A DNA stretch of 64,000 nucleotides from Halovivax gelatinilyticus. Lineage in GTDB: Archaea > Halobacteriota > Halobacteria > Halobacteriales > Natrialbaceae. Below are positions 8,307 to 16,807 of the stretch, piece by piece. The stretch's first letter is position 1, and every line of letters starts with the position of its first letter. The stretch lies in assembly GCF_024300625.1 (NCBI RefSeq), contig NZ_CP101322.1, forward strand, positions 1,811,992 through 1,875,991. Direction: 5' to 3'. The notes beneath the pieces were generated by a model. The model saw nothing but the letters and a program-made list of their open reading frames with translations, was not told where the DNA came from and searched no databases. Both the position numbers and the translations under genes were made by a program.

Positions 8307-8906
8307 ATGACCGCGGCGGCGTCCGCATCGGTTCGGACCGGCGACCTTCGCGACCGATCGCCGTCGCTGTCACAGGACACGGCCTTCAAGCTACTCAGCT
8401 GTCCGCGCCGACGGTACGTGATACACCTCCTCAAACAGGGGGATGGTCCGATCGAACTTCGCGATCTCGTGACCCACGTCGCCGCCTGGGAGAACGACGT
8501 TTCGGTCGACGAGACGACTTACGAGCAACGCATGCGGGTCTACACGGCGCTCAGGCAGTCACACCTTCCGAAACTCGACGACGGCGGCGTCGTCGAATTC
8601 AACGCAGACCGCGGCGTCGTCGAACCGACCGACGCCACCTCGCAGCTCGACGTCTACCTCGACGTCGTTCCCCACGACGACATCCCCTGGAGCACGTATT
8701 ACGCGGGCCTTGGTGCGTTGTGTCTGTGGTTTACGGCCGGGGTCTGGTTCGGATTGCTCCCGTTCTCGCTCGTCTCGCCGACGCTCGGCATGCTCGTCGT
8801 CACGGTACTGTTTTCCGCCTCCGCGCTCGCACACGTCCGGTACGAGCGACGCCGGCGTCTGGGAGCCGACGGTCGGCCACCCGCGAACGGCCGGGGTGAG
8901 CGATGA
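8307..8906 (+). CDS. DUF7344-like winged-helix protein with two C-terminal membrane helices
   Basis: Residues about 25-115 form a haloarchaeal winged-helix domain of the DUF7344 type, beginning FKLLSCPRRRYVIHLL and including YTALRQSHLPKLDDGGVVEF. Two hydrophobic helices follow at about 133-153 and 157-176, then a basic tail. It is a membrane-tethered regulator or sensor by inference. It overlaps the signal peptidase gene by 4 bases and heads the operon, so it may control export or surface-protein expression. Confidence 0.78.
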   Translation: MTAAASASVRTGDLRDRSPSLSQDTAFKLLSCPRRRYVIHLLKQGDGPIELRDLVTHVAAWENDVSVDETTYEQRMRVYTALRQSHLPKLDDGGVVEFNADRGVVEPTDATSQLDVYLDVVPHDDIPWSTYYAGLGALCLWFTAGVWFGLLPFSLVSPTLGMLVVTVLFSASALAHVRYERRRRLGADGRPPANGRGER

Positions 8907-9445
8907 CCGTTCGGCGCGTCGCCCTCCTCGGAGCCGGGGTGGTCGTCGCCGTGCTCGTCGGTCTCGTCGCGATCGTCGCGTTTCCCGGCCTCGTCGGCGG
9001 GGACGCAGCCTTTTTCGTCACCTCGGGGAGCATGAGCCCGTCGATCGACTCGGGCGACGTCCTCATCGTCTCCGAATCGTCGCCCGCTGACGTCGAGGTC
9101 GGCGACGTCGTCACGGTCCAGACCGGTGACGAGCCGAATCCGGGGTACGTGACCCACCGTGTGGTCGACGTCGAGGTCGTCGACGGGGAGTACTACTTCC
9201 AGATTCAGGGCGACGCGAATCCCGAACCAGATCCCGGGTACGCGACCGCCGACGACGTCGTCGGCACCAGCCACCTCCAGATACCGTACGTCGGTTCGCT
9301 CCTGGTGTTTGCCCGATCCGGGATCGGCATCGCCGTGCTCGTCGTCCTCCCGGGACTCGCCCTCCTGACGTCCGGCTGTCTGGCCCTCGTCCGGGAACTT
9401 AGCGCGCTGGGGACCGACACCCACCCAGACCGGAGGAAGGCATGA
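8903..9445 (+). CDS. Signal peptidase I, SipW/Sec11 type (S26B)
   Basis: An N-terminal membrane anchor (residues 5-30) is followed by the nucleophile motif SGSMSPSI (Ser43), then VTHRVV with His85 in place of the Lys of bacterial LepB, and GDANPEPDP with Asp104/110. These are the Ser-His-Asp residues of archaeal and eukaryotic ER-type peptidases. A second membrane helix lies near residues 136-160. It would cleave SipW-type precursors such as the product of 6332-7561 and possibly the next gene. It overlaps both neighbours by 4 bases, so the three genes form one operon. Confidence 0.9.
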   Translation: MTVRRVALLGAGVVVAVLVGLVAIVAFPGLVGGDAAFFVTSGSMSPSIDSGDVLIVSESSPADVEVGDVVTVQTGDEPNPGYVTHRVVDVEVVDGEYYFQIQGDANPEPDPGYATADDVVGTSHLQIPYVGSLLVFARSGIGIAVLVVLPGLALLTSGCLALVRELSALGTDTHPDRRKA

Positions 9446-9816
9446 GTGACGCCCGCCTACTCGCGGTCGTGGCCGCGTGCGTCTTTCTCGGCGTCGCTCT
9501 CGTCGGCGCCTCGTTCGCGGCGACGTCCGCGGGCCTTTCGGATTCCCAGTCGTTCGAGTCGAATCACGTCGGCGTCGGCAGCTGGGAGACGCTCGACGTC
9601 GGATCGACGACGAACGGGTCGACGCTCACCCTCTCCGTCGAGAACCCGACCGCGTCGACGGTGGTCGCCGCCTACACCGTCGGGGCCGACAACGTCACCG
9701 AATCGGGGGTGGTGTCACTCGAGCCCGGCGCGACGTGGACCGACGAGTTCGAGGCCGATCCCGCCGAGAACGGGACGGACCCCGAATGGGAAGTCGACGT
9801 CGAAGACGTCACCTAG
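9442..9816 (+). CDS. Small secreted protein, 124 aa, in signal-peptidase operon
   Basis: A hydrophobic leader (residues 5-27, ending GASFAATSAGLSDSQ) is followed by an acidic Ser/Thr-rich beta domain with WETLDVGSTTNGS, TLTLSVENPTAS and VSLEPGATWTDEF. It looks like a compact immunoglobulin-like or CARDB-like surface domain. Translational coupling to the peptidase (ATGA overlap) suggests it is a dedicated substrate. No family is recognised with certainty. Confidence 0.7.
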   Translation: MSDARLLAVVAACVFLGVALVGASFAATSAGLSDSQSFESNHVGVGSWETLDVGSTTNGSTLTLSVENPTASTVVAAYTVGADNVTESGVVSLEPGATWTDEFEADPAENGTDPEWEVDVEDVT

Positions 9817-10080
9817 AGCGGATTGTCTCGAGTGGAGCGAACGCTCGCGGTGGCCCGTCCTTCACGGTTCGGCGATTCGAACCCGCTTCGACCACCATGC
9901 GCTCAGGACGTTTCCCATCGGTCGAATCCTCCGTTTCTTCGGTTTCCGGCTCTTCTGGCGCTTCCGATTGGTCTTCAGGAGCTCCTTCGATCTCGTCCGC
10001 TGATTGTTCCTCTTTGGGCGGTTCGTCGGGCTCGCCCGTTCCGAATACGTCGACCGTCGTCATGGCGCTGTCGTCGCTCT
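9809..10080 (-). pseudogene. Duplicated C-terminal tail of the CARDB protein (remnant)
   Basis: The frame reads SDDSAMTTVDVFGTGEPDE followed by a Pro/Glu/Asp linker and ETEETEDSTDG. This matches the tail of the 936-residue CARDB protein (DDDSATTAVEVFGTGGPEE, then the same kind of linker). A 17-base DNA match (TTCGGTTTCCGGCTCTT) is shared with that gene near 11322-11340. The fragment lacks the CARDB domains and leader and runs into unrelated sequence. It overlaps the 3' end of the plus-strand gene at 9816. It looks like a partial duplication, separated from its parent by the MntA/HepT module. Confidence 0.6.
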
Positions 10081-10173
10081 TCCCTTGTTTCAGCGAGACT
10101 GAACGGCTTTTCCGCCGTATTCATCGACAGAACTGGTCATCTGTCGGCGAACGGGCTTTCGTGAACTCTCGGG

Positions 10174-10596
10174 TTATCGTGCTCGATACCAAACGGCGAT
10201 TTCCTGTTGGAATCGATCGATCCACTCGAGATCTTCGTACAGAACGTCGTAGACGATGTCGTGATCGACGTCGCCGTATCGATGGGCGAGGTGATTTCGA
10301 AACCCAGTCGCCTCCGTGATTTTCGAACCGGTCTCGTCGGACACGATCCCGGCGTCGACGAGCGATTCGATCTCTTCACGAGCTGTTTCAACATGACCCA
10401 GCGATTCCGATGCACGTATGTGGGCCGCCAGGTCGATGCAGGATTGTATCGCGTTCATCAGTGACCGTTCGACCGCCCGCTGACGGATGACATCGTCGAG
10501 ATACTCCTCTCTCGACACGCCTCGAATCTGCTTGCACTCGTCGGTATACTGATTAACTAACGAAAGTCGAGTCACGATAACGTCTTCATCGACCAT
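10174..10596 (-). CDS. hepT: HepT-like HEPN ribonuclease toxin
   Basis: The 140-residue all-helical protein carries the HEPN motif R-x4-H as RNHLAHRYGD near residue 108, the catalytic signature of HepT toxins (DUF86). The ATG at 10596 overlaps the MntA stop as TGATG. The paired nucleotidyltransferase gene lies directly upstream, the standard HEPN/MNT arrangement in which HepT is an RNase neutralised by AMP transfer from MntA. A second, divergent pair lies at 34758-35626. Confidence 0.88.
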   Translation of the reverse strand: MVDEDVIVTRLSLVNQYTDECKQIRGVSREEYLDDVIRQRAVERSLMNAIQSCIDLAAHIRASESLGHVETAREEIESLVDAGIVSDETGSKITEATGFRNHLAHRYGDVDHDIVYDVLYEDLEWIDRFQQEIAVWYRAR

Positions 10597-11036
10597 CAAA
10601 CATCCCCTTCTGCGAGTCTATCGATGAACTTGCGCCGGTACTTGGCTCGGCGCTCGGCAGACGCGTCGACGGTTCGGCTCAACCGGTCTTCGTCAGCGTC
10701 TTTCGTCGATTCGTCTCCGTAGATGAGCGTCCCTTCGGTGAGCGCCCGGTGTGCGACCGTGTCGGGAAGTCCCTCGATATCGCTTACGTCGACAAACGGA
10801 TCCGCGACTGCCTGAACTGTAGCATCGATTCGATTTCGCGCCCGAAACCGCTCGCGTCGATCCAGTGAGTCGGAAAACCGGAGACAGATATCGATATCGG
10901 ACGTCGGCGTTTGCGTCCCGTCCGCGTACGATCCGAACACCACCGCGTACTGAACGTCTTCCTCCTCCAGGATCGATTCGAATGCTTCGAGATTCACGGT
11001 CGACTGAACGTCGATACCCGGGTCCCCCTCGGACAT
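10596..11036 (-). CDS. mntA: MntA-like nucleotidyltransferase antitoxin
   Basis: The minimal nucleotidyltransferase motif GSYADGTQTPTSDIDICL (about residues 36-53) has the GS-x(10)-DxD residues that bind nucleotide and metal. A third acidic residue is likely at VDVSDIEGLP. Length (146 aa) and position upstream of HepT fit the antitoxin that adenylylates the HEPN toxin. The extra C-terminal 40 residues are charged and helical. Confidence 0.88.
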   Translation of the reverse strand: MSEGDPGIDVQSTVNLEAFESILEEEDVQYAVVFGSYADGTQTPTSDIDICLRFSDSLDRRERFRARNRIDATVQAVADPFVDVSDIEGLPDTVAHRALTEGTLIYGDESTKDADEDRLSRTVDASAERRAKYRRKFIDRLAEGDV

Positions 11037-11173
11037 ACGCCTCCGTACGGCACACAGCGTCTTATACTACCTGACCGCTGGTCGAACGGTTCGCCGATCC
11101 GAGTGCGGTGCGATCGGTAGCGAAGCGCAACGCGTCGCAGGAGATATCGACCGTCACGATTCGTGTATTCGGA

Positions 11174-13984
11174 TCAGTCGGTTTCGTTGCCGTCGGTCGC
11201 CCCTTCGGTTTCTTCCTCGTCGCCCGCTTCCGGTTTATCTCCAGTCGTCTCTTCGTCTGGCGGTTCTTCTGGCTCTTCGGGTTCGTCATCTGGCGGATCC
11301 GCTTCCGGTGATTCATCCGTTCCTTCGGTTTCCGGCTCTTGCTCGTCCGGCTGCTCTTCGTCGGGCGATTCTTCCGTCTCTTCTTCTTCTGGATCTTCTT
11401 CGGGGCCACCAGTTCCGAACACCTCGACCGCCGTCGTGGCGCTGTCGTCGTCGGTCCGGACGACCACGTCGAACGTGACGTCCGTCTCGACGGGATAGGT
11501 GTCGTAGCCGAGTTCTGCGACCTGGGTCGCCTCGCCGGGCACCGTGACGGACGCGGTGTCGACGACGTCACCGCCGACGACGAGTTCGACGGTCGCGCTC
11601 GCGTCAGCCGTCCCGCCGTTCGCCAGATTCGCCAGGACCGAGAGGTGCTCGCCGCCCTCGACCGGGGCGTTCGTCCCGTCGATCGCGACGGTCACTGGTC
11701 CGGCTTCGGGTTCATCGTCTTCAGGTTCCTCCTCGTCCTGTTCTTCGTCTTCGGGTTCCTCGTCCGGGTCGGCGGCGATCGCCGCCTCCAGTCTCGCCGT
11801 TCCGCCCTCGTCGCGCACGGTGAGGACGTCACCGTCTTCGGACCAGACGTGCCGGCCGACACCCCAGTAGAGCGTCTCGGCCGTGTTGGAACCCGATCCG
11901 GTGACGACGGTGACCGTCGCGTTCGGTTCCAGGGTGAATCCGTCCGGAAACTCGAACGCAGAGAGCGTCTCGGCAGGTACCAGCCCGTCATCTTCGATGT
12001 GCCAGCCCGAGAGATCGAGCGACTCGTTACCAGTGTTCTGAAGCGTTACGTACTCTTCGTCGGGGTCGTCGCCCAGAATCTGGTAGTCGACGAGTTCGAG
12101 CGTATCGGGATCGGCCGGCTCTTCGTCATCCTCGGCCGCCTCGACGCGAACGGCCCGCCGGTCGGAGACGCCGTCGCTCTCGACGGTGACGGGGAACTCG
12201 ACGGCGCGCTGGACGGGGTAGGTCTCGTAGCCGAGGACGACCTGGGTCGACCGGTCGGGGTCGATGCCGACCGACTCGCTGTCGACGCGCTCGCCGCCGA
12301 CGACGAGCGAGACGGCTTCCGTGATCGCGGTTTCGGCGGTGTTCGTCACCTCGGTGTAGACCTCGAGGAACTCGCCGCCGGCGACCGGATCCGACGCGCC
12401 GGTGACCGTCAGCCTGACCGGCGGCACGTCCTCGGCGTGGACCGCCACCGTCCGCCTGTCGCGAGCGCCGGTTCCGGCGACCTCGACCGGGAACTCGACG
12501 TCGCTCGCGACCGGATAGGTTTCGTAGCTCAGCGTCACCGTCTCGGTCTCGTCGGGTTCGAGCGTGACCGACGCGGTGTCGACGCGGTCGCCGGCGGTCA
12601 GGTGGATCTCGTCCGTGACCGTCGCGTCGTGCGTGTTGACGACCTCGGCCGTCACGTCGAGCACCTCGCCGGCGCGGACGGGCGCGTTCGTCTCGCTGAT
12701 CTCGATCTCGAGCGGGCCGACGTCGGTCACCACCTCGACCGGCTTCGTCTCGCGGTCCGAGTCGGTACGCACGGTGACCGGGAACGAGACGTCCGTCCGG
12801 ACGGGGTAGGTCTCGTAGCCAAGCGTCACCGACTCCGAGGCGTTCGGATCGAGGGTGAGCTCGGTCGCGTCGACGACCTCCTCGCCGACGACGAGTTCGA
12901 CGGTCTCTGCGAGCGCTTCGTCGGTCGTATTCTCGACGGTCGCGGCGACTTCGAGGACGCTTCCGGCCTCGACGGGTGCGTTCGTCCCGTCGATCGAGAC
13001 CCGACTCTCGCCGTCGTAATCGACCCGGGGCGTCCAGACGTCGTCCGCGGTGACGGCGGCGCGCTCGTCGACCACCCAGCAGACGATCGGACAGCCGTGA
13101 CAGAGTCGGTCGGTCGAGAGGCGGGTCGTGGCCTCGGTGCCGTCGAGCTCGTCGACGCCGAGGACGACGTCCGCGTGGGCGAGCCACCAGACGGCCCGGT
13201 CGAGGCCGGCCGGTGCGGAGACCGTCGCCTCCAGGTCGACGGACTCGCCACTTCGCACGTCCAGGGGTCCCCGATCCGGCCGCGTCGCATCGATCGACGG
13301 GGCGGCGTCGGCGTCGGCGGCCACCTCGACCGTCCAGCGAGCCGTGTCGTTTCGGTCCTCGCCGAGAAGGGCCGCCGCCACCCCGTAGGTCCCCTCCTCG
13401 GCGAACGTTCGTCGCCAGTGGTCCGTCCCCTGCGCGTCGTAGTAGGCGGCGTTCCACGGACCCTGCGACCACCCGGCGTAATCGTCGTCCACGTACCAGT
13501 GGGTGTACCCGCCGTACGCGCCGAGTTGCTCGGAGCTAACTTCGAAGAGGACGGACGTCTCCGGCGGAATTACGAGCTCGGGTTCGGGACTGACCTGGCC
13601 GGCGTCTAGTTCGTCGATACCGGTTACCGCAACGGTGCGTTCTACGCTTTCAGCGTCGGAGACGATCCGCACCGGAACGTCGACGTCCTCGCGAACGGGG
13701 TAGGTCCGGTGGCTAAACTCGACGATCGTCGAGTCGTTCGCCGGAACGGGCGTCTGCTTCGTGATCAACCGATCGTCGCCGACGAAAAATTCGAGCGTCG
13801 GCGTGATCGCTTCCGCGGTCGGATTCTCGATCAGCACCTCAATGTTCAACTGATCGCCCGCCTGCACCGGATCGGTCGCGTCGACGATCTCGATCGATCG
13901 TTCCCGTACTGTCGCACCCCGCCCCGTGAGCGCGTAGAGTGCACCGATGCCGCCGACTCCCTTCAGGACGTGCCGTCGTCGCAT
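11174..13984 (-). CDS. Large secreted CARDB-repeat protein with lamin-tail-like domain, 936 aa
   Basis: An N-terminal MRRRHVLKGVGGIGALYALTG looks like a Tat-type leader. CARDB-like beta-sandwich repeats follow at about residues 28-120, 330-425, 425-525, 528-625 and 755-845. Each has the rhythm TNAPVxAGExLxVxAxVxNT ... LGYxTYPVxxDVxFPV. Residues about 640-740 (LELVDYQILGDDPDEEYV, LSGWHIEDDG) resemble a lamin-tail domain. A region at 150-320 with CHGCPIVCWVVDE is unlike the repeats. The last 90 residues are a Glu/Pro/Asp linker with no visible C-terminal anchor. It is probably a cell-surface adhesion or scaffold protein. Part of the tail is duplicated at 9809-10080. Confidence 0.82.
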   Translation of the reverse strand: MRRRHVLKGVGGIGALYALTGRGATVRERSIEIVDATDPVQAGDQLNIEVLIENPTAEAITPTLEFFVGDDRLITKQTPVPANDSTIVEFSHRTYPVREDVDVPVRIVSDAESVERTVAVTGIDELDAGQVSPEPELVIPPETSVLFEVSSEQLGAYGGYTHWYVDDDYAGWSQGPWNAAYYDAQGTDHWRRTFAEEGTYGVAAALLGEDRNDTARWTVEVAADADAAPSIDATRPDRGPLDVRSGESVDLEATVSAPAGLDRAVWWLAHADVVLGVDELDGTEATTRLSTDRLCHGCPIVCWVVDERAAVTADDVWTPRVDYDGESRVSIDGTNAPVEAGSVLEVAATVENTTDEALAETVELVVGEEVVDATELTLDPNASESVTLGYETYPVRTDVSFPVTVRTDSDRETKPVEVVTDVGPLEIEISETNAPVRAGEVLDVTAEVVNTHDATVTDEIHLTAGDRVDTASVTLEPDETETVTLSYETYPVASDVEFPVEVAGTGARDRRTVAVHAEDVPPVRLTVTGASDPVAGGEFLEVYTEVTNTAETAITEAVSLVVGGERVDSESVGIDPDRSTQVVLGYETYPVQRAVEFPVTVESDGVSDRRAVRVEAAEDDEEPADPDTLELVDYQILGDDPDEEYVTLQNTGNESLDLSGWHIEDDGLVPAETLSAFEFPDGFTLEPNATVTVVTGSGSNTAETLYWGVGRHVWSEDGDVLTVRDEGGTARLEAAIAADPDEEPEDEEQDEEEPEDDEPEAGPVTVAIDGTNAPVEGGEHLSVLANLANGGTADASATVELVVGGDVVDTASVTVPGEATQVAELGYDTYPVETDVTFDVVVRTDDDSATTAVEVFGTGGPEEDPEEEETEESPDEEQPDEQEPETEGTDESPEADPPDDEPEEPEEPPDEETTGDKPEAGDEEETEGATDGNETD

Positions 13985-14193
13985 GCCCTATACTCGCGTC
14001 TCAACAACCAATATTGTTACATGTTATCGGATGACGTGACGGTGTCTTCGCGGTGACTCTCCGGATCGAGCTGGTGTCGACCGTCGCGACGCTGCCGTCG
14101 ATCACGTCACCGAAGCTGGTTCGACTCATCCTCACTCGAGGCCGGAGCCCTGTGTTTCCCCTGAGTGCTCGCTTCGATCCGATCGGTGGTCTC
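13985..14193. other. Intergenic gap
   Basis: An AT-rich stretch at 14005-14030 just upstream of the CARDB gene probably contains its promoter (CAATATTGTTAC region). Nothing else is recognised. Confidence 0.35.
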
Positions 14194-15213
14194 TCAGACC
14201 GACAACTCACACTCCTCGGCATCCTCGACGTACTCCTCCGCGTCTTCGGCGACGTCCTCCCAGTCATCGTCGCCGTCCTCGCGCAACTGCGCGGCCTCCT
14301 CGTACGTCCTCGCGGCGGATTCGAGCGCACCCCCGTGACAGGCGAACCACTGGATCGCCCCGGCGAGACCCGCCCCGCCGGCGCGGTCGGCGGCTTCGCC
14401 GTACGCTTCGACCGCCTCCTCGAACGCCTCGATCGCCGTCTCGAGATCGTCGTCGCTGGGCGAACGCCTCGAGAGAATCGAGACCCCCGACTCGAGGGCG
14501 TCGTCGCCGTTCCGGAGAATTCTGACGCCCGAGACGATCGAGGTGATGGCGCTCCGTTCTGCGCTGACGCGCTGGTGCTGGGCCTCGACCGCGTCGCCGT
14601 CGAGCGCCTCGACCGGCTCCATCGCGCCCGCCTCGCTGGCGCCCATGTACGCCATCGTCACCTCGCCCGTCTCGAGGTCGTTGATGGCGTCGCTGATCTC
14701 GCCGCGTGCGTCGTTGGCGGCCGCCCAGTTACGGGCTTCGACGTCTTCCATCAGGTCCGCGACGTCGTGGTACAGGTCGTAGAGCGCCGGCTGAATCTCG
14801 ACGACGGCCGAGACGAACCGCGTCGCCCGATTCAGGCCCGTCACGACTCGTTCCCGTTCGTCGGGCAGGTCCGCGTCGGTTATCTCGGAGATCGCCGCCC
14901 GAGCCGGCTCGAGTTCGGCCAGGATCGGCTCGTTGTCGAGCGGGATAGTCGCGTCTAGCCCGGCGAACCCGCCGGTCTGGGCGTCGATCTCGTCCATCGC
15001 GGCGGCAAGGCCGGCCTCGGCATCTTCGATGGCCGCTTCGATCTCCCCGTCGCTCGGGCCGGGATCGGTTCCGCCGTCGTCCTCGCCTCGATCCGATTCA
15101 CCGTCATTTTCGCCGCTCGATACGTCCGGTTCGTCCCCATCGTCGGACCCCGCACCCGCACAGCCGGCGACGACGGCGGTCGCCCCGGCCACGAGGAAGT
15201 AACGTCGCTTCAT
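14194..15213 (-). CDS. Predicted lipoprotein, 339 aa
   Basis: The start is placed at MKRRYFLVAGATAVVAGCAGAG, an RR leader with a lipobox (VAGC) and lipid-accepting Cys at residue 18; the frame continues upstream without leader character. A 50-residue Asp/Glu/Ser linker follows, then an alpha-helical domain with repeated Ala/Glu-rich helices and no enzymatic motif. The mature protein would be anchored outside the membrane. The family is not recognised; the helical Ala-rich fold could be a binding or structural domain. Confidence 0.72.
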   Translation of the reverse strand: MKRRYFLVAGATAVVAGCAGAGSDDGDEPDVSSGENDGESDRGEDDGGTDPGPSDGEIEAAIEDAEAGLAAAMDEIDAQTGGFAGLDATIPLDNEPILAELEPARAAISEITDADLPDERERVVTGLNRATRFVSAVVEIQPALYDLYHDVADLMEDVEARNWAAANDARGEISDAINDLETGEVTMAYMGASEAGAMEPVEALDGDAVEAQHQRVSAERSAITSIVSGVRILRNGDDALESGVSILSRRSPSDDDLETAIEAFEEAVEAYGEAADRAGGAGLAGAIQWFACHGGALESAARTYEEAAQLREDGDDDWEDVAEDAEEYVEDAEECELSV

Positions 15214-15265
15214 GGAAACGGGCCCGACGTCACGAGAGTTTAGTAAGCGGGTGTTTCCGGCTTCC

Positions 15266-15421
15266 ATGAGTGATCGCACTCGCGAACCGTCCGTTTCGGT
15301 TGGCGCGTTCGAGCCCGGTTTCGTCCACGCCGAGTACCCGGTCGTCCCCCTCGGCTCCGGTCGCGAACCGCCCCGGTGGATCCGCGTCCGCGGCGCCTAC
15401 CGCGGAGTAATCGGTGCGTGA
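15266..15421 (+). CDS. Possible small protein, 51 aa
   Basis: The frame starts MSDRTREPSVSVGAFE and contains Pro/Gly/Arg-rich segments without motif or membrane helix. It sits divergently from the lipoprotein gene in otherwise empty sequence. No paralogue in the window supports it. It may be spurious. Confidence 0.3.
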   Translation: MSDRTREPSVSVGAFEPGFVHAEYPVVPLGSGREPPRWIRVRGAYRGVIGA

Positions 15422-15450
15422 CCGACCGGTCCGCTCGCGGCTCGACGTCG

Positions 15451-15801
15451 CTACTCGTATTCGCGTTCGACGAGCTCGTCCAGCTCGGTCTCGAGTTCCG
15501 GGTCGCGCAACTGGGCGTCGAATTCGGCGTCCAGCTCGGCGTCGGTGACCTCCTCGTCGATCGACTCGCGACGCGCTGTCTCGTCGGTCCACCGCTCCGT
15601 CATTCCAGCCTCCGCGTCTGCCGCCTCGTTCCAGCCCCGGGTGAGTTCGTAGGCGGCGTACGCGAGCAGGACGACGAAGACGACCAGCAACCCCCACGAG
15701 AGCATCCGGCTGACGAACCTGAGGACCTGACCGGCGACGAGTACGGCCATCACGCTGGCCGCGACGACGAGGGCGACCGTCGCCGCGCGCGAATCGGTCA
15801 T
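15451..15801 (-). CDS. Small membrane protein with acidic tail, 116 aa
   Basis: Two hydrophobic helices (residues about 7-27 and 33-52) are followed by a strongly charged, probably cytoplasmic tail rich in Glu/Asp/Arg (ELDAEFDAQLRDPELETELD). No family is recognised. The tail resembles the charged C-termini of small haloarchaeal membrane proteins that act as protein-interaction helices. Confidence 0.65.
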   Translation of the reverse strand: MTDSRAATVALVVAASVMAVLVAGQVLRFVSRMLSWGLLVVFVVLLAYAAYELTRGWNEAADAEAGMTERWTDETARRESIDEEVTDAELDAEFDAQLRDPELETELDELVEREYE

Positions 15802-15967
15802 ACTCGATCGATACTCAGTCCACCGTATTGACCGTTTTGTCGGTGTCCGGGGAAGGCTGCCTTTGATTCTACGAATAACTTCCGAATTATTCCGTCTGTG
15901 TGTCTTACTTCCCCAGCACCATTTATTTTATGTGTGTCCTCGCCGCTTTGAACCGTGGGGGAATAAA

Positions 15968-16090
15968 ATGGGGGAACAGCTAGCTTTCTGTCCGCAGTGT
16001 AACGAGGAGCGACCGATCCGAACGACCGTCCCGTGGCAAGCCGACTTCTGCGTCGACTGCGGGACCGACATCGACGATTCTGCGACTTGA
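15968..16090 (+). CDS. Small CPxC zinc-finger protein, 40 aa (family Z, copy 2)
   Basis: The translation starts MGEQLAFCPQCNEERPIR and continues TTVPWQADFCVDCGTDIDD. Two Cys pairs (8/11 and 28/31) and the TVPWQ linker match the copies at 4553 and 29407. The ATG is chosen by alignment with those copies. TTTATTTTATG about 40 bases upstream is a likely TATA region. It is a single-domain zinc micro-protein of unknown role. Confidence 0.8.
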   Translation: MGEQLAFCPQCNEERPIRTTVPWQADFCVDCGTDIDDSAT

Positions 16091-16116
16091 AGCGGCGCCT
16101 CGGTGGGTCTCCCGGT

Positions 16117-16437
16117 TCAGCGTTCGAACACTTCCGCGACCGTAAGCATCACGTCGAACTTCGTCGGCGATTCGTACATCTCGATCGTCTGGTCCGTGCG
16201 GTTGTAGTAGACGAACTCGTACCGGTCGGCTCTGTCGAGATGGTTGTGATGAAACGATAATTCGACGTCCCGAATCGTCGATTCGTCGGGCTCGCCGTCC
16301 GAACCGGTCTCCATCTCGGCGACGGCTCGGACGACCTCGTCTATCGGAACCGGTCGGTCCTGTTCGGAGAGAAAGTAGAGTGCGTACCGCCGCCGTTCGT
16401 CGTTGAGCAACGACAACACGTCGTCAACTGTTACCAT
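16117..16437 (-). CDS. DUF7344-like winged-helix protein, 106 aa
   Basis: The protein matches the haloarchaeal DUF7344 pattern: VLSLLNDERRRYALYFL at the start, a linker with VRAVAEME, then VELSFHHNHLDRADRYEFVYYN as recognition helix and wing. It is probably a DNA-binding regulator. No target is evident. It is convergent with the zinc-finger gene at 15968 and borders an empty region before the glycan locus. Confidence 0.72.
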   Translation of the reverse strand: MVTVDDVLSLLNDERRRYALYFLSEQDRPVPIDEVVRAVAEMETGSDGEPDESTIRDVELSFHHNHLDRADRYEFVYYNRTDQTIEMYESPTKFDVMLTVAEVFER

Positions 16438-16807
16438 ACCGTTCGATTGGAATCCGTCTCATTTAAGCCACTCTCTGATCGTTCCTGCCCACCATTGCGA
16501 ACCGAGCATCCGACGCGTCGACTCGAATCGTCGAGCGCGTGGCGACCCACCTCGACGTTGACCCGATCGACTCCGTTCCCTGTACGACGCCGTCGACCCC
16601 GACGCGATCGATTCGCCGTTCGAGAATCGAACCGGTGGCGGTTCCCGACGACCGGTATGGTCCTGCCACGGGACTCGGGTCGCCGTCGAATGAGACGACG
16701 TATCGATGTTCGCTCCACCCGCACGAACGAACCGATGACTCGGAGATCAGTTCCGACGTACGGGTGCGGACTGTCCTCCGATAGTCGCCGCACGATTCCG
16801 AGGTCTC
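16438..16807. other. Intergenic region without recognised gene
   Basis: Overlapping Arg-rich frames occur on both strands here, as expected of GC-rich non-coding DNA; none has a motif or a plausible start. An AT-richer patch near 16450 may serve the DUF7344 gene. This gap marks the edge of the glycan locus. Confidence 0.3.

Noticed and set aside
11339-13609. A 756-codon plus-strand open frame
   Set aside because: It is the mirror of the CARDB gene: high GC and Asp-rich coding on the minus strand leave the opposite strand open. The translation is Arg/Val/Asp-rich without motifs.
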